Position numbers and translations under genes: made by a program. This document shows, one piece after another, positions 34,630-42,510 of a stretch of 55,616 nt of DNA. The DNA is taken from NCBI RefSeq assembly GCF_003148885.1, contig NZ_QGHD01000015.1:1-55616 (forward strand), given 5' to 3'. Every line of letters begins with the position of its first letter. The first letter of the stretch is position 1. The notes under the pieces are model-generated. The model made no database searches, was not told where the DNA came from, and saw only the letters and a program-made list of their open reading frames with translations. This stretch comes from Hallerella porci. Lineage in GTDB: Bacteria; Fibrobacterota; Fibrobacteria; Fibrobacterales; Fibrobacteraceae.

Positions 34630-36351
34630 TTATGTCATCGGAAGATTGCAGCGAAGAAGAGCGGCTGCAATTTCTTCTTTCCGCGGAAGTTCCGAATCTT
34701 TGGAAAATCCTTGCGGCAAACGGCGGAAGCCGACATTTTGAATTTGCGTATACAACTTTTGAATCGCTTCATCGGCGGGGATGTCTTCGACATTTTGCAG
34801 CAAGTTTAAAAGGAAAAGTCCAAGTCCGCTCAAGGTTGCCGTTTCGGCGTGTGGGAAGAGCGCTCGCAAGTCTGCTTGCACATAACCAATCGCCATTTCT
34901 TTTCCGCGGAGACGCACTTTTACTTGACGCTCCACCGCATTACGCGTTTTAATGCCGGGGAGAAGCGCTTCGGCAATTTGCAGCAATTTCCGAGAACGGA
35001 ATTCTCCGAACGGCGGTAACTTGGAAAGCGGTTTTTGAACGGATGACTTTTGCGCAATTTCTTTGGCGCGTTTCGTTTCACAAAATGGTTTATAATTTTT
35101 CATCACCAAAACGGTGTCGGCATTTTGCAAATAATCGCCGCAGGCTCCGATGACTAAGACCAAATTGATACCGCGATTTTTGAGTTCGTCCGCGCGATCC
35201 GAAAGAGGAATTAACGGTTCATCTTTTTCGCCGACAAGTTCCCGCATCCGCGCATCGCGTATGAGAAAATTGACCGCCGAAGCATCTTCGTCAATGAAAA
35301 GAGTCCGCGAACCAAATTCCAACGCTTCCATCACATTCGCCGCTTCGCTTGTGCTTCCCGAAGCCGAAAGCGTTTCAAAATTTTCCGTCGAAGTGTGGAA
35401 CGGAAGTTCGCGCACAAAGGGCGCAATGCGTGTTCCGCGGACAATGCGACCCGGTTCTGCAGCGATGCGCATCGCCGACGTTTCCGTCACAATCCATTCG
35501 CGTCCGTCACCAGGAATATGCGGCACGACAGCGCTTTCGAGCGCAGACAAAAGCGTGGACTTTCCGTGGTAAGCGCCGCCCGCGATAATGGTAATGCCTT
35601 TGGAAATTGCCATGCCCGAAATTTTTTTCCCGCAGACTTCAAAAGTTTCGCGCAATTCTTCGGGCGAAGTAAAGGGAATAGCTCCCGCTTTGGGCTTATC
35701 GCTTGCGCCCGATTCTCGCGGAAGAATTGCACCGTCGGGAACGAAGGCGATGAAATTTCGCTTTTGCATTTCGGCAAGCAACGCTTCGCGGATTTCTAAA
35801 GATTCGATGTAACGCAGCGCTTCTTTTTTATCGGCGTCGGAGTTTAAGTATAAACTCATCAACAAATCGGGAATCGTCGAAGTCAAAATTTCTGCGGCAG
35901 AAGAAACATCAATCGTGCGTTTGTCGCCCGGAAGATCCACCGAAAGCATGAGTTCGACGATGGCTTTCCCTGCGTTTTCCGAAGGTCCGCCGACCCAAAG
36001 AGAATTGCGGACGAGAATTTCTTCGCCCGGAGTCTGCACATTCAGCAGAAATTTTTCACCGTTTTCTTTCGCGGCTTCGCTTCGGGAATTGACTTCGTTT
36101 GCAATTTTTCGGAGCAAAAAATCGGCGAGGGCGAGACGCTTCGTCGGGAAGTTTCCCCATTCGGCAGGAATTCCCAAAATTTCAATGGGCGCTTTGAATT
36201 TAAGCCTAGACGCAGGCGCAAACGGATCGCCTTGCACATGGATAAATTCCAAATCAAAATCGCCGAAATTCCAAATTTTTCCGACGAGACTTTTGTATAA
36301 ACCGTAATTTTTTCCGGTAAACGTGCGCAATTTTTGATAAAGTTCTTTCAT
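34630..36351 (-). CDS. Predicted ATPase of the ABC class (COG3044-like)
   Basis: The 573-aa cytoplasmic protein has an N-terminal half of unknown fold (FGDFDLEFIHVQGDPFAPASR near 30-50). An ABC-type ATPase core follows: Walker A GGAYHGKST (258-266), a signature-like SGSTSEAAN near 331, and Walker B TLFIDEDASAVN (350-361). A C-terminal domain covers about 450-573. There are no membrane segments and no permease partner, so it is not a transporter subunit. This layout fits the PF09818 / COG3044 family, whose function is poorly defined. GGAG lies immediately before the ATG. It is the sole gene in its transcript. Confidence 0.85.
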   Translation of the reverse strand: MKELYQKLRTFTGKNYGLYKSLVGKIWNFGDFDLEFIHVQGDPFAPASRLKFKAPIEILGIPAEWGNFPTKRLALADFLLRKIANEVNSRSEAAKENGEKFLLNVQTPGEEILVRNSLWVGGPSENAGKAIVELMLSVDLPGDKRTIDVSSAAEILTSTIPDLLMSLYLNSDADKKEALRYIESLEIREALLAEMQKRNFIAFVPDGAILPRESGASDKPKAGAIPFTSPEELRETFEVCGKKISGMAISKGITIIAGGAYHGKSTLLSALESAVVPHIPGDGREWIVTETSAMRIAAEPGRIVRGTRIAPFVRELPFHTSTENFETLSASGSTSEAANVMEALEFGSRTLFIDEDASAVNFLIRDARMRELVGEKDEPLIPLSDRADELKNRGINLVLVIGACGDYLQNADTVLVMKNYKPFCETKRAKEIAQKSSVQKPLSKLPPFGEFRSRKLLQIAEALLPGIKTRNAVERQVKVRLRGKEMAIGYVQADLRALFPHAETATLSGLGLFLLNLLQNVEDIPADEAIQKLYTQIQNVGFRRLPQGFSKDSELPRKEEIAAALLRCNLPMT

Positions 36352-36450
36352 TTCTCCAAAAAGTACAATTTATAAGGGAATTTTTACATCGCATCTTTCC
36401 GCAAAGGGCGATTTTCTTTATATCTTAATAACGATTTTAAGGAGCTTAAA

Positions 36451-36996
36451 ATGAAATTCATTTCGAAACTTTTTGCTTTTAGCGCAGTATCGCTTTCGCT
36501 CTGTGCCGCTCTTGCTTTTGCCGAAGAACCGCCACCTCGCGGACAGGCTGCAACCGTTACGATTATCACAGAACCGCCTAACAGCGAAGTGTATCTCGGC
36601 AGCGAACTTTTGGGCAAGAGCCCGATTGAAAACATGCAGGTCAAGTCGGGACGCCAGACTTTAATCGTCGTCGATCAAGGTTATGAATTGGTGAATCAAC
36701 GCGTGAATATTTGGCCGGGTAACGATAAGCGCAATCAATTTAATTTTGGCACCGTGATTCCGAAAGGCCACGTCGAAATTACAACTCTCCCGGGCAAGTG
36801 CATTATTTATGTGGACGGCGATAACGCAGACCGTACCGATGGCGCACCGTTAACTGTGAACAACCTCGACGCTGGCGACCACATGGTTCGCGCAGAATGC
36901 AACAACGGTCGTATGGCAGAACAGATGGTGAAAATCGAAGGCGAAAAGACCGTGAAAGTCACCCTCGACGCTCGCAAAGGCAAACGCTACAAATAA
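36451..36996 (+). CDS. Secreted PEGA-domain protein
   Basis: The 181-aa product has a signal peptide ending ALAFA (about residue 24). Two PEGA-type beta modules follow: TITEPPNSEVYLGSELLGKS at about 37-100 and ITTLPGKCIIYVDGDNADRT at about 109-172. A basic tail KGKRYK ends the protein. PEGA domains are surface or periplasmic modules of uncertain role, often in wall- or S-layer-associated proteins. AAGGAG precedes the ATG, and a terminator follows. No functional partner is apparent. Confidence 0.85.
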   Translation: MKFISKLFAFSAVSLSLCAALAFAEEPPPRGQAATVTIITEPPNSEVYLGSELLGKSPIENMQVKSGRQTLIVVDQGYELVNQRVNIWPGNDKRNQFNFGTVIPKGHVEITTLPGKCIIYVDGDNADRTDGAPLTVNNLDAGDHMVRAECNNGRMAEQMVKIEGEKTVKVTLDARKGKRYK

Positions 36997-37020
36997 TTTC
37001 GGAAAAGTTTTCCGTTTTGA

Positions 37021-37055
37021 GTCCGCAGAAAGAGCAATCTTTCGCGGACTTTTTT
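37021..37055 (+). terminator. Terminator of the PEGA-domain gene
   Basis: GTCCGCAGAAAG-agcaat-CTTTCGCGGAC with one bulge is followed by six T residues, 24 nt after the stop. Confidence 0.82.
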
Positions 37056-37097
37056 GTTAATGAGAAATTAGAAGAAACTCCTAAAAATCCGAAAAGC

Positions 37098-37382
37098 CCT
37101 CGGACAGCTCCATTTGATTTACTGGGAAGCTAGAAGAGGTCTCGGACAGTTCCATTTGATTTACTAGGAAGCTAGAAAAGGCCTCGGACGGTTCCTTTTG
37201 ATTTACTGGGAAGCTAGAAGAGGCCTCGGACGGTTCCATTTGATTTACTGGGAAGCTAGAAGAGGCCTCGGACGGTTCCATTTGATTTACTGGGAAGCTA
37301 GAAGAGCCCTCGGACAGCTCCATTTGATTTACTGGGAAGCTAGAAGAGGGCTTGGACAGTTCCATTTGATTTACTGGAAAGC
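37098..37382. repeat. Tandem array 3: seven 42-bp units
   Basis: GATTTACTGGGAAGCTAGAA recurs at 37116, 37158, 37200, 37242, 37284, 37326 and 37368, always 42 bp apart. Variation is concentrated in the CGGAC(A/G)G(C/T)TCC part. The minus strand has a stop-free frame giving a SSFPVNQMELSE-type 14-residue repeat, but no convincing start or ribosome binding site. The sequence is unrelated at first sight to arrays 1, 2 and 4, yet the period is identical. Confidence 0.92.
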
Positions 37383-37416
37383 TTTGTAAAATTTTCAACG
37401 CGATTTTTTTACGCAT

Positions 37417-37445
37417 AAAAAAAGACGGATTTGCATCCGTCTTTT
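37417..37445 (-). terminator. Terminator of tRNA-Cys
   Basis: AAAAGACGGAT-ttgc-ATCCGTCTTTT with an A run on its left lies just beyond the 3' end of the minus-strand tRNA. The T run at 37442-37450 would also allow termination in the other direction. Confidence 0.8.
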
Positions 37446-37452
37446 CTTTTCG

Positions 37453-37525
37453 AGGCAACGCTCAGACTCGAACTGAGGAATGGGGCTTTTGCAGAGCCGT
37501 CCCTTACCAACTTGGGTACGTCGCC
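37453..37525 (-). tRNA. tRNA-Cys (GCA)
   Basis: The minus strand folds as a 73-nt cloverleaf. The acceptor stem is GGCGACG/CGTTGCC, the D arm CCC...GGG, and the anticodon loop CTGCAAA (anticodon GCA). The T arm is CTCAG-TTCGAGT-CTGAG. The discriminator is U73, the known identity base for cysteine tRNA. The first anticodon-stem pair is a C-C mismatch. CCA is not encoded. Confidence 0.93.
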
Positions 37526-37572
37526 AGGTGAAACCAATTATAGGAAATAATTTTAATTTTTCCAAGGTGAAG

Positions 37573-38085
37573 ATGGCGGAACTTTCTCTAAAACGGCGAT
37601 TTTTTTGCAAAATCATAGAACTTTGGATGCGTTCTTTGAGGATTTCGGTGAAAATTTCGGAAAATTTGAATGCGGCGGGGGTTTTAGCGCTTTGGCATCG
37701 GGATTTATTCGCAGGCGCGGCAGCGTTTCGGAAGCGGGGAATTGCAGCTTTTATTTCGCCCAGTGCCGATGGCGAATTGCTCGCAAAAATTTCCGCAGAC
37801 CTCGGGTACAGGGTCGTTCGCGGGTCAAGTTCGCGGGAATCGCTTTCGATTCGGGAAATGTTACGGCTTTTGCAAAGCGGAAAAGTTTGCGCGATGGCGC
37901 TCGATGGGCCGCGCGGACCGGCGGGCGAAGAAAAACCGGGAACGCGTTGGCTTGCGAAACGAGCGCAAGTGCCCGCGTGGAAAGTCAGCGTGCAGTATGG
38001 AGCGCATTTTACCTTGCACAGTTGGGACGCAGCAAAAATTCCTTTGCCGTTGTCAAAATTGACAATTTCTTTAAGTTATCTTTGA
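37573..38085 (+). CDS. DUF374 lysophospholipid acyltransferase-family protein
   Basis: The 170-aa protein matches the DUF374 (PF04028) family related to LPLAT acyltransferases. Landmarks are LALWHRDLFAG (HxD-type catalytic pair, near residue 40), FISPSADGELLAKI, a RGSSSRESL block, and MALDGPRGPAGEE (substrate loop). It may acylate lipid A-like or phospholipid precursors at the inner membrane. The ATG at 37573 is preceded by AAGGTGA. An upstream start at 37480 would run through the tRNA gene and is rejected. It is followed after 32 nt by an exonuclease gene. Confidence 0.85.
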   Translation: MAELSLKRRFFCKIIELWMRSLRISVKISENLNAAGVLALWHRDLFAGAAAFRKRGIAAFISPSADGELLAKISADLGYRVVRGSSSRESLSIREMLRLLQSGKVCAMALDGPRGPAGEEKPGTRWLAKRAQVPAWKVSVQYGAHFTLHSWDAAKIPLPLSKLTISLSYL

Positions 38086-38117
38086 TTTGGTTGTAGATTA
38101 AAAAGATTGGAGAAAGA

Positions 38118-38768
38118 ATGATTTATTCCACATTTGTTGCATTTGACTTGGAAACGACTGGACTCAAAAATGATAAGGATGAAATCGTAGAAATCGGTGC
38201 GGTAAAATTTACGGTTTATGATGATAATGGAGTCATTCGTCCGAAAGAAATTTCCACATTTCAGAGCTTGGTAAAGCCGCCGATGATGATTCCCGACGAA
38301 GCGACTCGGGTGAATCATATCACCAATGAAATGGTAGAAAATGCTCCCGTTATCAACGATGTACTCAAAAAGTTCACGGTATTTTGCGGACAAACCGCTA
38401 TTCTCATCGCGCATAACGCAGACTTTGACTCGGGCTTTTTGCACGTCGCTTACACCAAGCATCCGCAACTTTTGCCGGGAAATCCAATCGTCGATAGTCT
38501 TCGCATTTCCAAATCGATTTTGCCCGAACTCAAAAGCCATAAACTCGGCGATCTCGCGCACATGTTTCAGCGGATTAAAGGTCAAATCAAATTGAGCATT
38601 AACAACGATGAAATGCACCGCGCTGTTTACGACTGCGAAATGTTGATGGAAGTTTTCGTCGCCCTTTTGCGCCGCCGCATCCGCAAAGAAGATTGGGATA
38701 TTTCTCGGATTCTTCCTTGCATTATCAAGAACGGATCCGTGCCCGCATATTTGACCAAGATGAAATAA
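38118..38768 (+). CDS. DnaQ-like 3'-5' exonuclease
   Basis: The 216-aa protein is a DEDDh exonuclease of the polymerase III epsilon type. ExoI motif FDLETTG has D10 and E12. ExoII is AHNADFDSGF, and ExoIII is the HRAVYDCEM segment with the general-base His and the final Asp. NHITNEM matches the family's substrate-side NxIT motif. The length fits a stand-alone epsilon or a proofreading/RNase T-like enzyme. No polymerase domain is attached. GGAGAAAG precedes the ATG. Confidence 0.9.
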   Translation: MIYSTFVAFDLETTGLKNDKDEIVEIGAVKFTVYDDNGVIRPKEISTFQSLVKPPMMIPDEATRVNHITNEMVENAPVINDVLKKFTVFCGQTAILIAHNADFDSGFLHVAYTKHPQLLPGNPIVDSLRISKSILPELKSHKLGDLAHMFQRIKGQIKLSINNDEMHRAVYDCEMLMEVFVALLRRRIRKEDWDISRILPCIIKNGSVPAYLTKMK

Positions 38769-38868
38769 TTTTGTAAAAAATTTCCCAGGAGAATTTTCGA
38801 CTCGAAAATTTTGTATTTAGTTTTTAGAAATTTCTGAAAGCGAAAACATTTCCTTTGAGTTGAATATT

Positions 38869-40350
38869 ATGTTTTTCTTCTTTGCCCTTTTAATTATCGC
38901 TTCCATTTTTTCGACAAAGATTTCGGAAAAAATTGGAGTGCCGGTATTGCTTGCGTTCCTTGCGGTAGGACTTATTGTAGGGAGCGATGTGCTTGGGCTT
39001 TTTGAATTTAGCGATGCGCAGCTTACGAAACGCATTGCCGATATTCTTCTCATTTTCATTTTATTCGATGGCGGCTTTCGCACTTCGCGGGCGGATTTAA
39101 ATTTGGTCGCGAAGCCCGCGATGACCCTTGCGACTTTTGGCGTTTTAGTGACCGCGTTGGTGCTCGGCGTAGCCGTTCATTTCGTCATGGGATATGAATG
39201 GATGCTTTCAATGCTCATCGGCGCCATTATTTCTTCGACGGATGCCGCTGCGGTTATTTTGATTACGCGGCAAAATCCGTTGCAACGGAAAATCGCTGCG
39301 ACATTAAATGTGGAAAGTGCGGCGAACGATCCGATGGCGATTCTTTTGACTCTCACATTTGTCGGGAGTTTAGCGGGAAACGGAGCAACTCCTCTCGGCT
39401 TTTTGACATCGCTCGTTTGGCAATTTGTCGGTGGAATTTCCGTCGGATTTCTCGTGAGCAAAGCGGCGCGGTTTCTTTTTGATCATCTCAAATCCGAAAA
39501 TCGCGGCTATTATTATGTGTTGATTATCGGGGTTATTTTACTCGCATACGGTTTGGCGGATTTAATCCGCGCAAACGGAATTATCGCAGTCTTTTTCATG
39601 GGTTATTGGCTTGGCAATTCGGATTTTGTTTCGAAGCGAGGCGTGAGCAATTTCCTCGAAGGCGTTTCGACTTTTGGCAATATGGCGCTATTCTTAATGC
39701 TTGGACTTTTGGCGTTTCCGCGGCATTTTTCGCTCATTTGGAAAGAAGGAATTCTCATCGCAGCGCTTATGATTTTTATCGCGCGCCCGATTGCGGTTTT
39801 CCTTTCGACATTACCGTTTCATTATTCGTGGAAAGAAAAATTTTTCTTGTGCTGGGGCGGAATCAAAGGCGCAGTCCCGATTGTGCTTGCGACTTATCCC
39901 GCTGCGTATGGAATTGAATCGGGCGAGTCCGTTTTTAACATTATCTTTTTTGCGGTGATTATTTCGTGTCTTTTGCAGGGAAGTTCCCTCGGGAAAGTAG
40001 CGCAACTTTTCAAATTGACTGTGCCCAAACGCCCGATTTCTCCGTTTTCGGTCGAATTGCATTCCGTGCGTCGCGCCGATTTGGAAATGTATGAGTTTCA
40101 AGTTCTGGAAAATTCATTTTGCGCGGGGAAATGCATCAAAAATTTGCAGTTAGGAAATGAAGTCGTCATCACTTCAATTACCCGCGACGCTAAAATCCTC
40201 CCGCCGAAAGGAAATGTAGAACTGCAACCGAATGATATTTTATTCATCCTCATGAAAATTTCCGAACACGAAAAATGGGAAAAATACTTGGAAAAGGGAG
40301 TTAGAAATGAGGAAAGCCATCTCGCAGAATTGCAAGGACGAATTTCCTGA
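38869..40350 (+). CDS. Cation/proton antiporter with RCK_C domain (CvrA/NhaP2-like)
   Basis: The 493-aa inner-membrane protein has about 12 hydrophobic helices forming the Na+/H+ exchanger fold. It includes LLIFILFDGGFRTSRADL near residue 67 and the conserved SSTDAAAVI and ESAANDPMAI segments carrying the transport Asp residues. A soluble TrkA-C-like domain (about 400-475) follows, as in potassium/proton antiporters NhaP2/CvrA. ATG 38869 is chosen, but a TTG at 38860 is also possible because the ribosome binding site is weak. The last 14 codons and the stop fall in the first, decayed unit of repeat array 4, so the C-terminus may be altered. Confidence 0.88.
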   Translation: MFFFFALLIIASIFSTKISEKIGVPVLLAFLAVGLIVGSDVLGLFEFSDAQLTKRIADILLIFILFDGGFRTSRADLNLVAKPAMTLATFGVLVTALVLGVAVHFVMGYEWMLSMLIGAIISSTDAAAVILITRQNPLQRKIAATLNVESAANDPMAILLTLTFVGSLAGNGATPLGFLTSLVWQFVGGISVGFLVSKAARFLFDHLKSENRGYYYVLIIGVILLAYGLADLIRANGIIAVFFMGYWLGNSDFVSKRGVSNFLEGVSTFGNMALFLMLGLLAFPRHFSLIWKEGILIAALMIFIARPIAVFLSTLPFHYSWKEKFFLCWGGIKGAVPIVLATYPAAYGIESGESVFNIIFFAVIISCLLQGSSLGKVAQLFKLTVPKRPISPFSVELHSVRRADLEMYEFQVLENSFCAGKCIKNLQLGNEVVITSITRDAKILPPKGNVELQPNDILFILMKISEHEKWEKYLEKGVRNEESHLAELQGRIS

Positions 40351-41008
40351 GTGAGATGGTATCTCGCAAAAGTGCATGGACCCATTTTGCGAGTAAAATG
40401 CCACCTTTCAAAAGTGCATGGATCCATTTTGCGGGTAAAATGTCACCATTCAAAAGTGCATAGACGCATTTTGCGGGTAAAATGTCACCATTCAAAAGTG
40501 CATAGACGCATTTTGCGGGTAAAATGTCACCTTTCAAAAGTGCAATGACACATTTGGTGAGTAAAGCGGCATCTTGCAAAAGTGAATGGACACATTTGGT
40601 GAGTAAAATGTCACCATTCAAAAGTGCAATGACCCATTTTGCGGGTAAAATGCCATCTTGCAAAAGTGAATGGACACATTTGGTGAGTAAAATGTCACCA
40701 TTCAAAAGTGCAATGACCCATTTTGCGGGTAAAATGTCACCATTCAAAAGTGCATGGACGCATTTGGTGGGTAAAACGGCATCTTGCAAAAGTGCAGAGC
40801 CCCATTTGGTGAGCAAAACGGCACCTTGCAAAAGTGAATGGACACATTTGGTGGGTAAAACGGCACCTTTCAAAAGTGTATGGACACATTTGGCGAGTAA
40901 AATGTCACCATTCAAAAGTGCAATGACCCATTTTGCGGGTAAAATGCCATCTTGCAAAAGTGCAAGGACACATTTGGTGAGTAAAATGGCTTCTCGCAGG
41001 TTTGAATG
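40309..41008 (-). repeat. Tandem array 4: about seventeen 42-bp units, inverse copy of array 2
   Basis: GTAAAA-type unit starts at 40393, 40435 and onward to 40981 are exactly 42 bp apart. Two degenerate units (40309 and 40351) precede them. The reverse complement is the same family as array 2. Both arrays share their ends: GCAATTCTGCG in the terminal unit at one side, and CTCATTCA(G/A)ACCTGCGAGA plus a palindromic TAAGTTCT block at the other. The first decayed unit overlaps the antiporter stop codon. The array lies between the antiporter and glmM. Confidence 0.92.
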
Positions 41009-41009
41009 A

Positions 41010-41076
41010 GATCTTAGATCTTAGAGTTTAGAGCTTAGTATTTTTTTTAGATTAAAGTTCTAAGCTCTAAGTTCTT
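41010..41076. repeat. Palindromic 'CTTAGAGCTTAGAAC' repeat, copy 3
   Basis: TTAGATCTTAGAGTTTAGAG and CTAAGCTCTAAGTTCTT flank a T-rich centre. It abuts array 4 at the end equivalent to the array 2 end joined to copy 1. A GGCGCTTCGCGCG element follows. Confidence 0.8.
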
Positions 41077-41155
41077 AAAACGGCGCTTCGCGCGAAAACT
41101 TCCCCAATTAACTTCTGCTTTTCTATTTTTACTTTCAAAGTAAGAAGGGAAATTT

Positions 41156-42499
41156 ATGTCTGTTTTAATGCGTTCTGTTTCTGGAATTCGCGGAATCGTA
41201 GGCGACACTTTAACGCCGACGGTGCTCACCAATCATGTCAAAGCTTTTTTGGAAGTGACGGGAGCACGCAAAATCGTTATCGGGCGCGATAGCCGTCCGA
41301 CGGGTGACGCAATTGTGTCGTATGTTTCGGGCCTTTGCCGTCTCGCGGGCGCAAATGTCATCGATGTAGGCCTTGCGACAACGCCGAGCGTTGAACTTTT
41401 TGTCACGCGTCTTCATGCCGATGCGGGAATTATCATTACTGCAAGCCATAACCCGCTCGAATGGAATGCGCTCAAATTCCTCGATGAACGCGGCATTTTT
41501 CTTGGACCCGATCAAGTGAAAGATCTTTTTGCCATCGCGGATTCGGGCAAATTTATTTATCCGGATTATCGTCAGATGGGCGAAGTTGAAGTGCTCAAAG
41601 ATGCGGACGCTTTCCATATCGATGATACATTAGCGATTCCGTTTATGGATGTCGAAGCGATTCGGAAGAAACATTTTAAAGTCGCCGTGGACGCGGTAAA
41701 TGGCGCGGGCTCGTATATTGTTCCGCGGATGCTCGAAGCGCTCGGTTGCGAAGTGGTGCGCGTGCACTGCGAACCCGATGGCACATTCCCGCGGGGACCA
41801 GAACCGATTCCTTCGAATCTTCTCGACTTAGGAAACGCTGTCCGCGAAAATCATTGCGCGGTGGGCTTTGCGGTTGATCCCGATGCGGACCGTTGCGCTC
41901 TCGTCGATGGAAACGGAAATGCAATCGGCGAAGAATATACTTTGGCGATTGCGACCGAAGCGGTTTTGTCCAAGAAGAAAGGGGACGTTTGCGTGAATCT
42001 TTCGACATCGCGGATGAGTGCAGATGTCGCAGAAAAATTCGGCGTGGGATTTTCTCGGGCAAAAGTCGGTGAAGTCAATGTGAGCATTCAAATGATGCAG
42101 AATAATTGCATTGTCGGCGGTGAAGGCAACGGCGGCGTCATTCTTCCGGCGGTGCATTATGGCCGCGATTCCTTGGTTGCTGCTTCTCTCGTTCTCGCTT
42201 GGATGGCCGAAAATAACGGCGGCCCTGAAAAGTTCAAAGCAGAACACGCAAGCTATGTGATGCCGAAGAAAAAATTCCCGCTCGGTGAGAAGCCGGTGAA
42301 GGCAATCTTCGAAGAAGTCGAAAAAGAATTTTCGGATTGGACGGCGGATAAACGCGACGGGCTTTGGCTCGGAAAAGACAAGAGTTTTGTGCATGTCCGC
42401 GCGTCGAATACGGAACCGGTGATTCGCGTGATTGCAGAAGCGCCTACCGAAGCCGAGGCCGAAGAACTTTGCGCAAAGGTTGAAGCAAAAATCAAATAA
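41156..42499 (+). CDS. glmM: Phosphoglucosamine mutase-type phosphohexomutase
   Basis: The 447-aa enzyme should convert glucosamine-6-phosphate to glucosamine-1-phosphate for UDP-GlcNAc synthesis. The four phosphohexomutase signatures are present: TASHNP with the phosphorylated Ser97, the metal loop DPDADR (D241, D243, D245), the sugar loop GGEGNGGVI near 321, and the phosphate loop RASNTEP near 420. The sugar loop is GEGNGG instead of the GEQSGH of E. coli GlmM, so phosphomannomutase or phosphoglucomutase activity is possible. The neighbouring glmS, 11 nt downstream, favours GlmM. GGGAAATTT precedes the ATG. Confidence 0.85.
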   Translation: MSVLMRSVSGIRGIVGDTLTPTVLTNHVKAFLEVTGARKIVIGRDSRPTGDAIVSYVSGLCRLAGANVIDVGLATTPSVELFVTRLHADAGIIITASHNPLEWNALKFLDERGIFLGPDQVKDLFAIADSGKFIYPDYRQMGEVEVLKDADAFHIDDTLAIPFMDVEAIRKKHFKVAVDAVNGAGSYIVPRMLEALGCEVVRVHCEPDGTFPRGPEPIPSNLLDLGNAVRENHCAVGFAVDPDADRCALVDGNGNAIGEEYTLAIATEAVLSKKKGDVCVNLSTSRMSADVAEKFGVGFSRAKVGEVNVSIQMMQNNCIVGGEGNGGVILPAVHYGRDSLVAASLVLAWMAENNGGPEKFKAEHASYVMPKKKFPLGEKPVKAIFEEVEKEFSDWTADKRDGLWLGKDKSFVHVRASNTEPVIRVIAEAPTEAEAEELCAKVEAKIK

Positions 42500-42510
42500 G
42501 CGGAGGGAGT

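Noticed and set aside
37081-37458. 125-aa minus-strand repeat protein (FPVNQMELSE repeats)
   Set aside because: It begins inside a terminator hairpin, lacks a ribosome binding site and exists only because of array 3.
770-41008. CRISPR arrays
   Set aside because: The entire 42-bp unit is repeated with scattered substitutions. There are no unique spacers, no leader and no cas genes.
40301-41009. Open frames through array 4 on both strands
   Set aside because: Same reason as for array 2. The frames follow from the period being a multiple of three.
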